Shown: positions 20,149 to 32,625 of the stretch, piece after piece
Layout: every line of letters starts with the position of its first letter
How positions within the stretch are numbered: the stretch's first letter is position 1
NCBI GenBank assembly: GCA_963678705.1
Contig: OY783207.1
Span: 21,674,001 to 21,738,000 of the forward strand
DNA: 64,000 nt
DNA from: Panorpa germanica
Taxonomy: Eukaryota; Arthropoda; Insecta; Mecoptera; Panorpidae
Reading direction: 5' to 3'
Notes under the pieces: generated by a model
What the model saw: only the letters and a program-made list of their open reading frames with translations
What the model was told of the DNA's origin: nothing
Databases searched by the model: none
Translations under genes and position numbers: made by a program

Positions 20149-23100
20149 ATGTTGCGGTTCGCTGAATTGATTATAAAAACGGCCTTTCCAAATGGTTTAC
20201 GTAGCAAAACGATAACTACTAGCACAATAAGTCAGTTATACTCCACATCCACTGTACAATCACCAATCGTAAAGAGAAGTAGAATGGTAAGTGAAAATCA
20301 ATGTTTTCATTTTCTTAATAAGTAGCATCATACTGATTTAATTTAATTACATGCTATTTGTTATGTTAATCGGTAATTATTTGGTAAATTGAAACATAAT
20401 AATTGATCAACAATATGTCTAAATATGCTCCAATAAAATCTGCAAAAACAACAGGTTTCTTGTAGTACAGTCTGTGTTAAACATTACTTTTTATACAATA
20501 AATTAGACAAATTAAATAAAATCTTCAGTTTTTGGCTATTTGTCTGTATTTAGTTCTTTCTTTAAATTGTGTACAGGCCGGGTTTTATTTTAAGACTGTC
20601 TTTAGACAAGTCTGTCTAATGAGACCAGTACTGAGTAATCAGGATTATGCACTCCGCCGAAAGAGTAATGTTGATTGCTTATTGCAGTCCAGTGTATTCC
20701 AGTTAGTTGTTCCATGTTGGTATTTAATGTGGTTTTGAGAAAATATGTTTTCTCTGTTGTAATGATGAGCATTAAATGGGCTTGTGTCCTCATTTTTTAG
20801 TTGTCAATGTCTTAATTTCTACAAAAGTGTACTATATATTGATAAAGTGGGTTACTAGAACCTCAAATGTTCAATTATTTTTTAATAACTCCTTATATGT
20901 TAACAGATATAAACAATTAAAAAAAGTCATTTTGTCTCTTTAATTATTAAAGGGATTCATTCCAAGTGCATGTGACATCACAATCCTTGTGTAAGGTTAC
21001 CAACCTTACAGCTCATAATAATCTCTGCTATATGTATTTATATATCAAAATATCAAATATTATTTACAGCTATTCCAAGGAACACTCAAATTCCAATATT
21101 ATGTCTGCCTTAGCAGGGTTAAATAAAATAAAAACTTATTATTCTTTGATTTGACTTGATTATTTGACTACCAACAGCTACAGAACATTACCACAGCACT
21201 GACCTACTCAACAAATAACTGACGTTAAAATGCATTTCACGTTATACAAATATGACCGACCATTTCTAGCGCTAAAACTACAATTCAAACTTTTAATTGC
21301 TATATCTCCGTCAACGTTTAGATATTTGATAAAATAAACACGCCAATACACATTTATTAACATCAATTTCAATCAACAAATGAAAAATCGACCACAATCG
21401 ACATTTATATAAAACTGCACTGCGTGATAGTTTGTATAAACTGAGTCGATAAAAAAGAACAAGATACTATCGACCAATAAAGTACAGCAGGAGTAGAGCT
21501 CAGAAGAAAGTGAAAAGTTGAAGGACAGACTGCAACGAAAGTGGAAAGTAAGAGTATGTAAGGCGGATGTGGGCGGTTTAAGGAGAGTGAAGCAACTTCT
21601 GTTCTTCTGGTTCTTGTAGATTTTTTTTTAGAACACTAAGTTGGTCACTAATGTATTTGGATGGATCACAACTTGGTCTTTATATTTCATCGTTCGAGTT
21701 TTAATTTCTTGTCTCACTGTAGGTATTGCAATGCGATCGGGGTGCAAACTTTCGCTTGAAATATTTAAAATTTAATATTTAAAAATAACATCGTTGAGGT
21801 AACGTCCGTTGCGCTGACAACATTCTTCGAATCTGAGGTGTAGGTTTCAAAAAACTTTCTGAAAAAGAGACGTGGAAATCGACGCAATGTTTTCTGTGAT
21901 GTTTGTCCTCAACTCCGCTAAAGTTTGTGAGGCATTGTCGTACACATTTGACTTAAAGTAACCCTAAAGAAAAAATCGAGTAAGACTGGATTCCTTGGGG
22001 CCTTACAATGTCCCCTCTTCTCGAAAGGACTTCTAAACGACGCATGCGAATGAGCGAATGACGGCGTGATAGCAATTAAAAATTCTAGAACCACGCTACC
22101 TAAGGCCGCGCTCACCTATCCGCTCTCGCGGTATCACCCTTTGTCTTTATGAGACATCTGTACATGTGCTCTCCATGTAAGACAGGTATATAATTGACTG
22201 AATAAAATTGATTGAATAAAAATTGACTGGTAGGTATGTATCTTGTATGGTGGTAAACGTCATTTGTACTTATTTAGTTTTATTTGCCTTAATACGCTAG
22301 ACATGAAGTAAAAGGTATGTTGTCAAGACTTTTCTGAAGGTTATCATTTTTGAAAGTGAAGAAACTCTATTTTACACTTAGAATTGGAAAGATAGAATTT
22401 TTACGGTGAGAGAAATGAAGCAAAATTGGTCCTTTCAATACTTTGGTATATAAAAAAATATACCTAACGCTAACAAAACAACCACTTATTGTAGATTTAC
22501 ATTTTCTTAATAATCATTTAAAGCTTTTTCAGGCTCTTAATGCTCAAGAACGTGCCGACGTCCTGCAGCCCCTTTTGAGCGGTGGCTGGAGTCTAGTTGA
22601 AGACAGGGATGCAATTCATAAGGAATTTTTATTTCAAAATTTTAATCAGGTATGTGTTAAGTATACAAATTTCTGTTTCAGGTCATTCTATCCCCGTCCA
22701 AAGTGAACGAAAGATGTTCTGTTCCCCCTTCATTCCATTCTTGCATTGTGTCATTCATGTAATAGTTTCCAGCCAAAATGTATGTTTATCAATATTATCA
22801 AATATCGAGTTTAGTTTTACCAAAAACGTACCGTGCATATTAAAACCTGTCTGGATATAAAAGGAGTGGGTTTGGTTTGACCCACTAACTACTTGGATAT
22901 CTTATCATTTGTATCCCTTAGCTTTTTTTATTATTATTAATTGTTTATTGTTCGCCTTTCGGCTTTACAATCTACATTCTTAATACATTTCATATACTTC
23001 AACTTACAATTAAATTTACATCATTCTAGACCTTTTTATTTCCAAAAGTACTTTCTTCTTCTTCTTCTCTTGACCCTCTTCCTTCATTTTCCCTAGTCTT

Positions 23101-25440
23101 CCTTCTGGACTGGTCTATTCCCTAGTCTATTTTTCTGGGCTGAAGTTTAACTGTTTCCTCGCTACTTCTTTCTTTCTCCTGCTTCCCTTCATTGCCTCTT
23201 TTAGTACTTCCTTTCTCTTCCTGTTCCTTGTGCAACCCAGCCATCAGCTTATTTATTCTCCTGTTTTTTCTTTCCTTCTTACTATTTCCGCCATCCACCT
23301 CTTTCCTTCACTGCCTCCCTTTAATAGCTGGCCAATATTCCTTTCGCTCGCTACTTTTTCCTTACACTCAAACTTAATGTGCTCCAGTGTTTCGTCCTCC
23401 GCTCCGCACACTCTACACTTTCTTTCCTCACTACTTTCCCAGTATCTGTTTCCTTTTTCCTCATTTCCCAATCTAAACCTTGCTGTTCTTCTTATGTGTT
23501 TTATGTCTTTTTCTATAAGGTACTGAGGCACATTATTTTCCCATAACCTTTTATATCTTGTATTGTAGTTGCTTTTTTCGATTTTTCCCATTTTCTCCTG
23601 TTGTTGTATCTCCTTATCCCTTCTCTTTAGCTCCTCTTCCACACTTGCGCCTCCTTCTCTTCTCCTCTCTGCCTCCTCGATCGCCATTCCCTTAGCTATC
23701 GGCTTCTGTCAGTCTTGGCGTCTTCAGAAGGAAAACCCATCCTTTTTATAAGTTTAATATAAAGCCTCAATTTAAAAAGACACATGTTTTTCTGTTGTAT
23801 AGCACGCGGATTTCAAAATAACTGAAACAACATAATTTTGTTTAAGAAGAAATGAAATGTTATTAATTTTTTTCTTTATAACTAACTAGGTCAATTTACA
23901 ATCTCTGAACTTAATGATAATTATTAATTTTAAATTAAAGAAATAATATTTTTTGTATTAAAATAATTATTTAAAATTTTCTCTGGTTTGTAATTGTTTT
24001 GTCTCCTACTCTTGTCTTGTAATTAAAGTTAATCTTGAAATAAAAATTATAACATCCATCTTGGCAAACAAAACATCACAAAATTACGTCCCGATATACA
24101 ATGTAAAACTAAACCCATACCACAAAGAGATAATAAAAGAGTAATTAATAATACAATAAATAACAGAAAAGAATAAAAACTTATTGGTACTCATGTAAAT
24201 CAAATATTGATATTATCAAAAAAGAAGTAGAAATTACAAAACGAATTACAAATACAAAATACATATGAAGGCATATGTGCATATGAAATTTTATTAATAC
24301 TCGTATGTAATAGAAACAAGAACTCAAGGGAGTTTTAATAAGTAATAAATAAATATATAATTTAAAAAAGTATATGTAAATTTTAATGTAATGTAATTGA
24401 AATAATAAGGCAAAAAAGGCTGAAGAGCTAAAACCAAACATAAATTAAAAAAAAGAATAAATATGTCATGATGCTGATTGTATTTTGTGTGTATGGTTTA
24501 TTTGATTTGGAACGAATAGAAGGAACATTGTTAAATTGGTTTAACTTTTTTGGTTTTACGAAATGGAAGAAGGTTGAAGCCACGCCTATTAGTTTTTGGC
24601 AGTATAAACGGCCGTAAACCTTTAAATCACAGGCCTTTACTTTAAAAATTATTTGGTATACTTTAGATGGAATTATCTATGAAAAAGTTAGTGGAAAGAT
24701 TTGTTAAATATAGGAATCTGATAGGTTACATCCGTTAATTTTACATATTTTGAATGGTACTCAAAGCTCATTAGATGTGTCTGTCAAACGAATTAAATAA
24801 GAGTAACAACAGTGTGGTTAGAGGTATACGTTCGCCGCATGCATCAAATGTATCCTGTCAAATAGATTTTAGTATTATTTCAATGGATAGTCTTACAACT
24901 GTGCTCCGTACTGCACCAAAGGTATACACTGTATCGTCAGTACAGGTTTAATCCATGAGCAATTCCTCTTCTGTAAACATACAGTAAATACAATAAGGTG
25001 TCTCTTTCTATCGCTCAACTACTGGGTCCTAAAGTCAAACCATTATCTATGCATTGCTGTGCATCACACTTTTCATGAATTTGGTTGATGCAAGCCGTCA
25101 AATGGTGATCAGTAACGTAACATTTAGTATATTGACATTGACACTGCGGATTTAAAGATATTGATATTAACAAATCATATGGCATCAGTTCCACAAAATC
25201 GTCGTGAATTATGTGAGTTATTTTCAATTCATGTATTGTTTGTATTCTTCACAGGCATTTGGCTTCATGACTCGAGTGGCGTTGTTAGCAGATAAAATGG
25301 ACCACCACCCCGAATGGTTCAACGTGTACAACAAGGTGAAGATCACCCTGTCCACTCATGATGTCAGTGGGTTGAGCCAACGTGACATTAAACTCGCCAA
25401 ATTTATCGACACAGTCTTCCATGGCTTCCACGATGAATAA
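20149..25440 (+). CDS. Pcd: Pterin-4a-carbinolamine dehydratase (PCBD/DCoH)
   Basis: Three coding exons: 20149-20286, 22533-22649 and 25255-25440; all phase 0, 146 residues. The enzyme dehydrates 4a-hydroxytetrahydrobiopterin, recycling the cofactor of Phe, Tyr and Trp hydroxylases. The core matches the animal family closely ([20 protein letters not shown], then [16 protein letters not shown]), with catalytic His102, His103 and His120. The first exon adds 46 residues rich in Arg, Lys, Ser and Thr with a single acidic residue, like a mitochondrial presequence. The last codon of exon 1 is an ATG in good context, and starting there would give a protein beginning [12 protein letters not shown], like the cytosolic mammalian enzyme. 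Introns carry a MITE, a mariner-type transposase remnant and a LINE fragment. AATAAA is near 25604. The gene is convergent with FAH. Confidence 0.93.
20776..21395 (-). mobile_element. ATGGGCTTGTGTCC element, short subfamily, with exchanged end
   Basis: Lies in PCBD intron 1. Subterminal and internal blocks are in minus orientation. The left terminus reads ATGGGCTTGTGTCCTCATTTTTTAG, which in intact copies belongs to the opposite end, and is joined to the normal 3' subterminal (ATGTCTTAATTTCTAC). The right end has lost its last about 20 bp. Confidence 0.75.
21770..22090 (-). pseudogene. Mariner/IS630-type DDE transposase C-terminal remnant
   Basis: Minus-strand translation gives [20 protein letters not shown] followed by [12 protein letters not shown]. 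After an in-frame stop it continues with [19 protein letters not shown]. This is the familiar C-terminus of insect mariner/IS630-like transposases (GY.KS.VY, ...L.EL...I, ...R...C....G.HLND.IF). The upstream part ([11 protein letters not shown]) looks like a decayed PPRSPDLTP-type DDE motif. The stop and frame changes show it is dead. It is inserted in PCBD intron 1. Confidence 0.65.
22926..23760 (-). pseudogene. LINE (R1/Jockey-like) 3' fragment with CRVCG zinc-knuckle tail
   Basis: The minus-strand frame 23687-23253 encodes a Glu/Arg-rich segment. It is followed by [20 protein letters not shown] and [20 protein letters not shown], the Cys/His motif (CxxC...HxxxxC) found after the reverse transcriptase in several insect LINEs. 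The 3' end, about 22926-22985, reads TTGTAAAGCCGAAAGGCGAA on the minus strand and then an A/T-rich (AATAAT) tail. The RT domain is missing. It lies in PCBD intron 2. A sibling copy is at 58205-58770 and a more decayed one at 36610-37330. Confidence 0.7.
23761..25254. other. Remainder of PCBD intron 2
   Basis: AT-rich DNA of about 1.5 kb. No gene, clear repeat ends or conserved coding segment was recognised. Short open frames here lack family resemblance or codon structure. Confidence 0.5.
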
Positions 25441-27032
25441 ATTACATAGCCCCGAACAGCCAAAGAATGTTCATAACTTGTATGTCACAACTATTTTATG
25501 TACTTTAAATCTCATTTCAATTTTAAGGTAGTCTTACAGAATCCAACGTTTCTATTTATGTATATAAGTTAATAATTTGTAAACTAAAGTTTTATATGGT
25601 TTGAAATAAATTAATATTAATTGTATGATGATTGTTTCACTTTCTTTCAAAGTCTTTACTGCTAGATTTATTTTTATATGGACTGGTGACACAAGGATAG
25701 AGGGTATGTTAGGCGTTTAATTAGGCTCCGAAATCTAACAAATATTTATAGATGAGAATTCAAAGATGTAGAATACAAAGTTTACTAAATTAAAGAAAAG
25801 TAGGATAGTGACTATATACGAATGTATTGAAGATAATAGGAATTAGAGCAATAATTAGTTTTAACAGGTCAGCTGCGTTGATTGGGAATAGCACTCCATC
25901 TTGAAAACTGAGCTGAATCTGAATTTCAAACTTTTTAAGAATTATTAGGAATACTTTCTTCTTATTAGAAATTTTAGCTAATAGGTAATAATAACAAAGG
26001 GTTTGTATCAGTCTCCTCGTCCCGCTATAGCTAAATAGTACTGAATAACTAAAAGCAACCGTTCGTGTGTGATTGAGATTGAGAACAGTTTGCTCAACAC
26101 CTAATTAAATATATGTATAAAATTTGTCAGTACATTTCGGTAGCGTAAAGTTAAAATAAACAAATCTATAGATGGACAAGCAATATTCGAAAATACTCCA
26201 ATTGTAATTTTCAATAGATATCATTAAATAAAATAATTAAATGTAATTTACAATGATTGTATGCATAATAATATCTCTAGGAAACTATTTCACCATTTTA
26301 TGTATTGTAAGATAGCCACGTTTTTCGATTATAAACATGAAAATAAAAGTGCAAGAGTATACATAAACATTTTGCGTGCAAGATCCTTCGCACTTTTTAA
26401 AATATGGCAAATATTCAACACCTGAACATTTGTCTAACCTTTTGACACATTCGTTTAAATAAAATAAGAGTTAGTTTATTACAATTACTTGTTTACTATC
26501 CATAAATACTTGGCAAAAATTGTTAATTAAGGGCAATATACGCTCAGATACATTCATACGTTATGTTTTTTTGTATTTTTGTTATTTTTAAAAATTTGAT
26601 TTCCAGATATTATTACAATCTGTCCTGTTTATAGGCCATTCAATGTAAATCGTTCTGCAGACCTTGTAGCAGAAACTGAATCTGACGAAAGATTTACCGT
26701 TATTTCTTCTTAACTATCTAAGTTAACTAACTATTGCGATTAATATAAATGCAGCAACTTAGTAGATAAGAATATAAATATATCAGCGTCTACCTGTCTG
26801 TTTGGTTGTGTTTGATTGGAATTCTATAACTAAAATAATTTAATTTTAAATTTAAAAGGATTACAAAACAATATAGAATCAAATGCGACAGATAGATAAA
26901 TATATATTTATTTCTCAGTTTGTAAAATACGTGTATATAAAGAAACAAGTTCAAATTAGAACTCTAAATACTAGCATAAGGCAATGTAAATTATTATCAA
27001 TGCAGCTGACATGGGAAGTTTTTGTCCATTTC
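25441..27032. other. PCBD/FAH convergent intergenic region
   Basis: Contains the PCBD poly(A) signal near 25604, the EndoU-derived pseudogene fragment (26015-26380, listed separately) and the FAH 3' flank, with a minus-strand AATAAA near 26908. Nothing else was recognised. Confidence 0.6.
26015..26380 (-). pseudogene. Degenerate partial copy of the EndoU gene (exon 2 start plus intron 1)
   Basis: Aligns in the same orientation with 17040-17445 of the EndoU gene over both exon and intron. Shared runs include CCGCTATAGCT, CAGTTTG-TCAACACCTA, AAAATTTGTCAG, CATTTCGGTAGCG, AATAAACAAATCTATAGAT and TCTAGGAAAC. The exon part carries indels, so no reading frame is kept. The other exons were not found nearby. 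The copy covers intron sequence, so it arose by DNA duplication, not through mRNA. Confidence 0.8.
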
Positions 27033-29330
27033 TTAAAATGGTGTAGCACCTAACAGTTTTCCAGAGCATTCACCAAAACCTATTCTAACTCCGTCTTTTC
27101 GGCAATTTCCAGTGATTATTACTTCGTCACCGTCTTGCAAAAATTTTCTTGTTTCTCCACCATAAAGATTAATAGGTTTAGTTCCCTTCCAACTTAATTC
27201 CAACATCGATCCAAAAGAATCAGAAGTCTAAATAAAAATAAATTAAAAAATGTACAAAATGTAATTTTTAAAATTAAAATAGATATTACCTCTCCACTTA
27301 TGGTTCCGGAAGCCATTAAATCTCCGGGTGCGATATTACAACCAGTAACTGTGTGATGTGTAAGCTGTTGTTTGGGGGTCCAGTACATATATTTGTAGTT
27401 TGAACGACATACTGTTGTAGCTGGGCCTCCTGGTGCTATTTATTGAAAAAACAAATCTAAATTGAGTATTAGAATTAATGATATTTTGATACAGAATGAA
27501 TACGCCTGAACCCGTGTTATACTTTAAGAAAAATTATGTTGCCTTACGTTTAATATTAACTTCCAAGTTAATATCAAAGTTGTAGTCATCGGAATGTCGG
27601 AGATATTCAAACGGCTGTGGGTCTTGTGGATAATTCGCAGACTTAAAAGGTTCTAAAGCTTCCATCGTCACTACCCATGGTGAAATAGTTGTACCAAAAT
27701 TTTTGGCGGTAAATGGTCCTAGTGGTACATATTCCCATTTTTGAATATCTCGTGCTTAAATTAAAATTACTGAGTTATTTGAGAAAAAACCTAGAGTTTC
27801 TATTTCACTGAGCTTTAATCTAAAACTGTGCATTTCTTAATCTAATTATGAAATTATTTTTAAAGGATTTAGCATTACCACTCCAATCGTTCATTAACAC
27901 CATTCCAAAGATGTGTTCATCTGCGTTTTGGACAGAGACACGCTGCCCAAGTTCTGTTGGTTTTCCTCCGACAAAGAATGCAACCTCCAATTCGTAGTCC
28001 ATTAATCTGCAAGGTCCAAAGTGAGGATCAGCTCCTGAAAACAACAATATATTATTGTAGTATTAATAGTTGTAAATAAATTAGTCATGTCAAAAGTGTT
28101 GTGTATACATCAGGCGTATATACGATACACTTTGTGATATCTACTATTGCAATTGAATTAAGCGCTACTGACCATCTACAGGTAGTGTCTGCCCTAGAGG
28201 CCTTCTTATTGGTGTCCCGGAAACAACAACTGAGCTGGCACGTCCGTGATATCCCACCGGGATGTGTTTCCTGAAATAATAAAAAAATATATTTAAAAGT
28301 TTTCCTGGTTTAAAATTTTCCAAGTAAGTATAAGTTACCAATTTGGCATTAGAGCATTGTCCTTGCCGCGGAACATGATGCCGACATTGGTGGCATGATG
28401 GATGCTTGAGTAGAAGTCCGTGTAATCTCCTATACGAGCTGGAAGATGCATAACAGCATCAGATTGGGGCACCAGAGCGCTACATAAAGAGAAATATGTT
28501 TTATCTATTGTTGTGATACAAGTAAAAAATGTATAACACAACATAAATATTGAAGAGAATATTTACCTTTTTTGTAAAACAGAATCTGCATGCAATTTGG
28601 ATCCAGTCGTAAGTAAATTTTTGATAGTTGATCGAATTTCTTTCCACGCAACTTTTCCAAGGCTCATTAAGTCATTAAGACTGTCTGACGAGAGCGCATT
28701 CTAAAAAGGTAAACTATAAATTATATATATCGTACCTTTTCAACCTTTGTTAAAATAGTTGCATATATATCAGCAATGTTTGATTTTGTGTATACTACAT
28801 ATTTGAATATACCTGATATTCCGGTTTAAAGAAATCAGCAACAACTCCTAAATCTAGTATGACGTCACCTATTGCCACTCCAACTCTATGCTTAGACTGT
28901 AACAAAATTAATTTTATAAGTTTATTTGCATCTTCGATAGGAGTACACTACCACCTAATAAATATATGATTAATTTCGGCGTATACTTGTGACAACACTT
29001 GTTAGTCTTGTGAACAACTCAGTTAGTATATAGAGATGATAAATGATTCGAGCCCGTAAGCTCGACAGCATGTCCTTATTTCTAAATACAAAAAGAAAAT
29101 ACACTGCAACTAAATATTTCGCATTTTAAAAGTATAAAACTTTAATAACAAATATTTAGTACAGGTTACAACCACCATCAATGACAGCAGCACCTTATAA
29201 TGATAATTTTAAGATAACAAATCAATTATTACAATATTTTACTTACATTATTGGTTGTTGAAAAAACTCCATACGGTAAGTTTTCAATTGGAAAATCCGA
29301 ATCACCATCATATTGGATGAAACACGCCAT
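27033..29330 (-). CDS. Fah: Fumarylacetoacetase (FAH)
   Basis: Nine exons on the minus strand: 29330-29247, 28896-28813, 28700-28567, 28479-28339, 28270-28173, 28034-27879, 27754-27548, 27435-27290 and 27227-27033; phases close to 414 residues (human 419). It hydrolyses fumarylacetoacetate to fumarate and acetoacetate, the last step of Phe/Tyr catabolism in the cytosol. The metal and catalytic residues known from mammalian FAH are in place: Asp122 and His129 ([17 protein letters not shown]), Glu195 and Glu197 ([11 protein letters not shown]), Asp230 (MNDWSARD) and Lys250 ([11 protein letters not shown]). The C-terminal [20 protein letters not shown] and [11 protein letters not shown] segments are nearly invariant in animals. 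The start ATG is followed by [20 protein letters not shown], matching the family N-terminus. Convergent with PCBD. Confidence 0.97.
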
Positions 29331-30574
29331 GTTGTTGTTTACACCGGAACGTTTCTAGTCGAAGTCGTGTGACAAAGTGAAGTGGTTTGCTCACATGAGA
29401 AGATTGTATCACACCACTCGCCTGAGTTTGACATTTACCTTCGGAACAGGTTGTTTCGTGTCAATAACAACCTAGATATGCAAAAGAAGTCTTTATTAGA
29501 GTTATTTGTAAAAAAATAATTAATTAATTTAAGCGTTTTAATAATCCAACTCCTGAAAGACGCATTCAAAGTTTCTATTCAAGGTCAAACTTACGATAGC
29601 GCGATTTTAATAATTGTATACTGCTAGAAAATGCGTCACCTAGAAATTAAAATTAAGCTGTAGTTAATTTGTAATATAATTATTAGCTTTCTGATGATTA
29701 AATTGGGTTCAAGAGTATCCAAATAAGATGTAATTCTTGTTCTACACTAAATGGACTCGTTCCTTTATGTTGTTGAGACCAACTTATAATTATTGTAATG
29801 TTAAAAAGAGAGAAAAACTATACATATCTACAAAACTATTTAGTGTTAAGTATATCTGCAAAACTATTTATCAGCGGTGTAGATTCGAAAACTTACCAAC
29901 TGCTTTGTGCCACGTATTTTTAAATATTTAAAATAACATTATTATTAAATTATGTTCAACAAAACAATATGTAAATGAAGTAATAACTGGATTGGAATAA
30001 AATTATCATATTAACTAGCGTTTACTCTGTCGCTAAGTGATATCTGTTTTATATATAGGATTTAAATTCACTAAAATAATTCATAATTTTATTTCAAATT
30101 ACAATTCCATTAAATTCCAAGTTAATATTAAAAATAATATTAATATTATTAAATTGAAATATTTTGCTTGAATATAATTATGAACAGGTGTTCAATATTA
30201 AAAATATTTTTTCATATAAACTAAATATAAAAAAATATATTTTCAACGAAATATAAAATGTTTTCAATTTTTAAAATTCATGTGTTATTTGGTAAAATTC
30301 TTTTTCAGTATTTGTATTGAGTTTCTTTTTCGATTTGTAAAGTAGGTAGCAAAATTAGCCAATATTCAAAATTTTAAGTTTTTAAAGCTCTAATAGTTTA
30401 CAACCAGCTTGTGCGTGCGATTTCGTCTAGATTATAGAACGAAGTAAACACTTAGTAAAACACACAAAAAGTTTATGATTACGTGTTAGAGATATTAATT
30501 AAATTAAACAAGAACCAAATATAGAAAATATAAAGCTAGTTTGGTAATCGAATTCTTTTATAAGATACATTAAA

Positions 30575-31257
30575 ATGGGTTTGTGTCCTCATTTTTTATT
30601 GGTCGATTTTTCAATTCTTGAGTGAAATTGATGTTAATAAATGTGTATTGGCGTGTCTATTTTATTAAATATCTAAATGTTGACGGAGATATATAGCAAT
30701 TAAAATTTGAATTGTAGATTTAGCGCTAGAAATGGTCGGCCATATTTGTATGACGTGAAATGCATTTTAACGTCAGTTATTTGTTGAGTAGGTCAGTGCT
30801 GTGGTAATGTTTTGTAGCTGTTGGTAAGTCAAGTTAAAGAATAATAAGTTTTTATTTTATTTAACCCTGTTACGGCAGACATGAAATTGAAATTTTATTG
30901 TTCCTTAAAATAGGTGTAAATAATATTTGATATTTTGATTTATAAATACATATAGCAGAGATTTATGAACTGTAAGGCTGGTAACCTGTAAACTTGTCAG
31001 AGTTCTGTCAAGAATATATCTCCTTTACGCTGTGTTGTATAAAAGAGATAGCAACTAGCGGTTGTGATGTCACATGCATATGGAATGTTGTACAACGTTG
31101 AATACCTTTAATAATTAAAGAGATAAAATGACTTTTTTAATTGTTAATATCTCCTAACATGTAGGAGTTATTAAAAAATAATTGAACATTTGAGGTTCTA
31201 TTAACCCACTTTATCAATCTATAGTACACTTTTATAGAAATTAAGACACAAGACCAT
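30575..31257 (+). mobile_element. ATGGGCTTGTGTCC element, long subfamily
   Basis: Near full length (683 bp). The left end is ATGGGTTTGTGTCCTCATT and the right end GACACAAGACCAT. It includes the additional GTCAGAGTTCTGTCAAG block and AGCGGTTGTGATGTCACATG, which distinguish it from the 637 bp subfamily. Confidence 0.85.
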
Positions 31258-32499
31258 TACAAATATTTAGATGTTTTGTTAAACATTCCCGCGTAATTTT
31301 AAATGATATCAATCTGTTACATTCTAATGTCCAACCTAAAGAATTACAGAAATCTATTTTACCATCAGTGCATAAACAACTTTGTTTTCAAAGTAGCCAC
31401 TAGATGTCTCAACTCATTCTAAATACAAATTTCAATATTCTTATAATTAGTTAAAATATTATATTTCTTTAGTATATTAATTATTCTACTTGTTACTAAT
31501 CAAATATAAAAATAACAATGGAAAATATGAAGCGAACGGCATAAATAAACATATGTCACTAGAAATATTTGTATTAATAAAAAAAATAAAACACTTGTTT
31601 AAACAGACCGGAAGCTATATATAATTAATATTGTATTAATCCTTTACACCTTGTCCAGAATTCGGAGATAAAAACTATAAAATGTATTTCAATTGGAATT
31701 AAATATTGTATTCAATAGATAATGTACCCGGTGTCGTTCGGGAGCATTTAAGATATACCACTAATAAGTCTAGAAAATTAAAAAAGAAATTTTATAAATT
31801 TGATTGCAAATTAAAGGCTATTTAGAAAGTAAAATATGATTGAAATAACAGCTTTATTAGATTAGACATAACTAAAGATAAAATCACTGCAAGAAACCAC
31901 ATAAATAGGACAAATATAAAGGTCCAGACGAAATCTTCATATTTGCATTCGAACCAAGTTTTTCTTTCATGTTATACTTGTAGAATTCGGATGGAAGTTG
32001 ACAAGTGGTGTACCTCGGTTGATTGGCGCTTTAATTTGCTCATAGTTTGCTCTTTTAGGAGTGGTATTTTTAATTTTTGATTTAAGTACAGGTTAATATA
32101 TGAAAATGGCATTTTAACGATATTGATTGTTCAGATTGTTCAGTGCTACATCTCAGAAAAACTGACATTTGAGGTGCGTATACGCAGTTATATGTAAAAT
32201 TATACCCTCTATCTGAATGAACAAAATTATGATGCAGATAAACTTGTTGAACTTCATTGTTTTCTCAATACTCAATATTCGGAGATGTCTCATTAAAATT
32301 TTAATTTCTGTGTCTCACCTATAGATTAAAAAGTAATTTTTTGATTTTCATTTCGATATCAAAACTTTATGTGTTGTGCCAGCTCTAAATAAAGTAACTG
32401 ACGTATCACTGACACTTTTATCGAGATCATAATGCATATGATAGAAAAGAGCATAGAAATCAAACGTTACGTCATGACACACTTTATTTTTTATAGCTT

Positions 32500-32625
32500 T
32501 TGATCCCTTTAATAATCAAATGGACAAAAATGAATATTTTAATTGTTAAAGACTTCTATAACTTTGGATATTTGGGGCCCTGATAGTCAATTGTATTAAT
32601 ATATAGTACATTTTTATAGAAGTCA
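32500..32625 (+). repeat. Decayed fragment of the ATGGGCTTGTGTCC element
   Basis: Matches the 3' subterminal region in order but with many changes: CCCTTTAATAATCAAATGGAC, TTTTAATTGTTAA, ATATATAGTACATTTTTATA and then GAAGTCATAA. It is older than the other copies. Confidence 0.45.
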
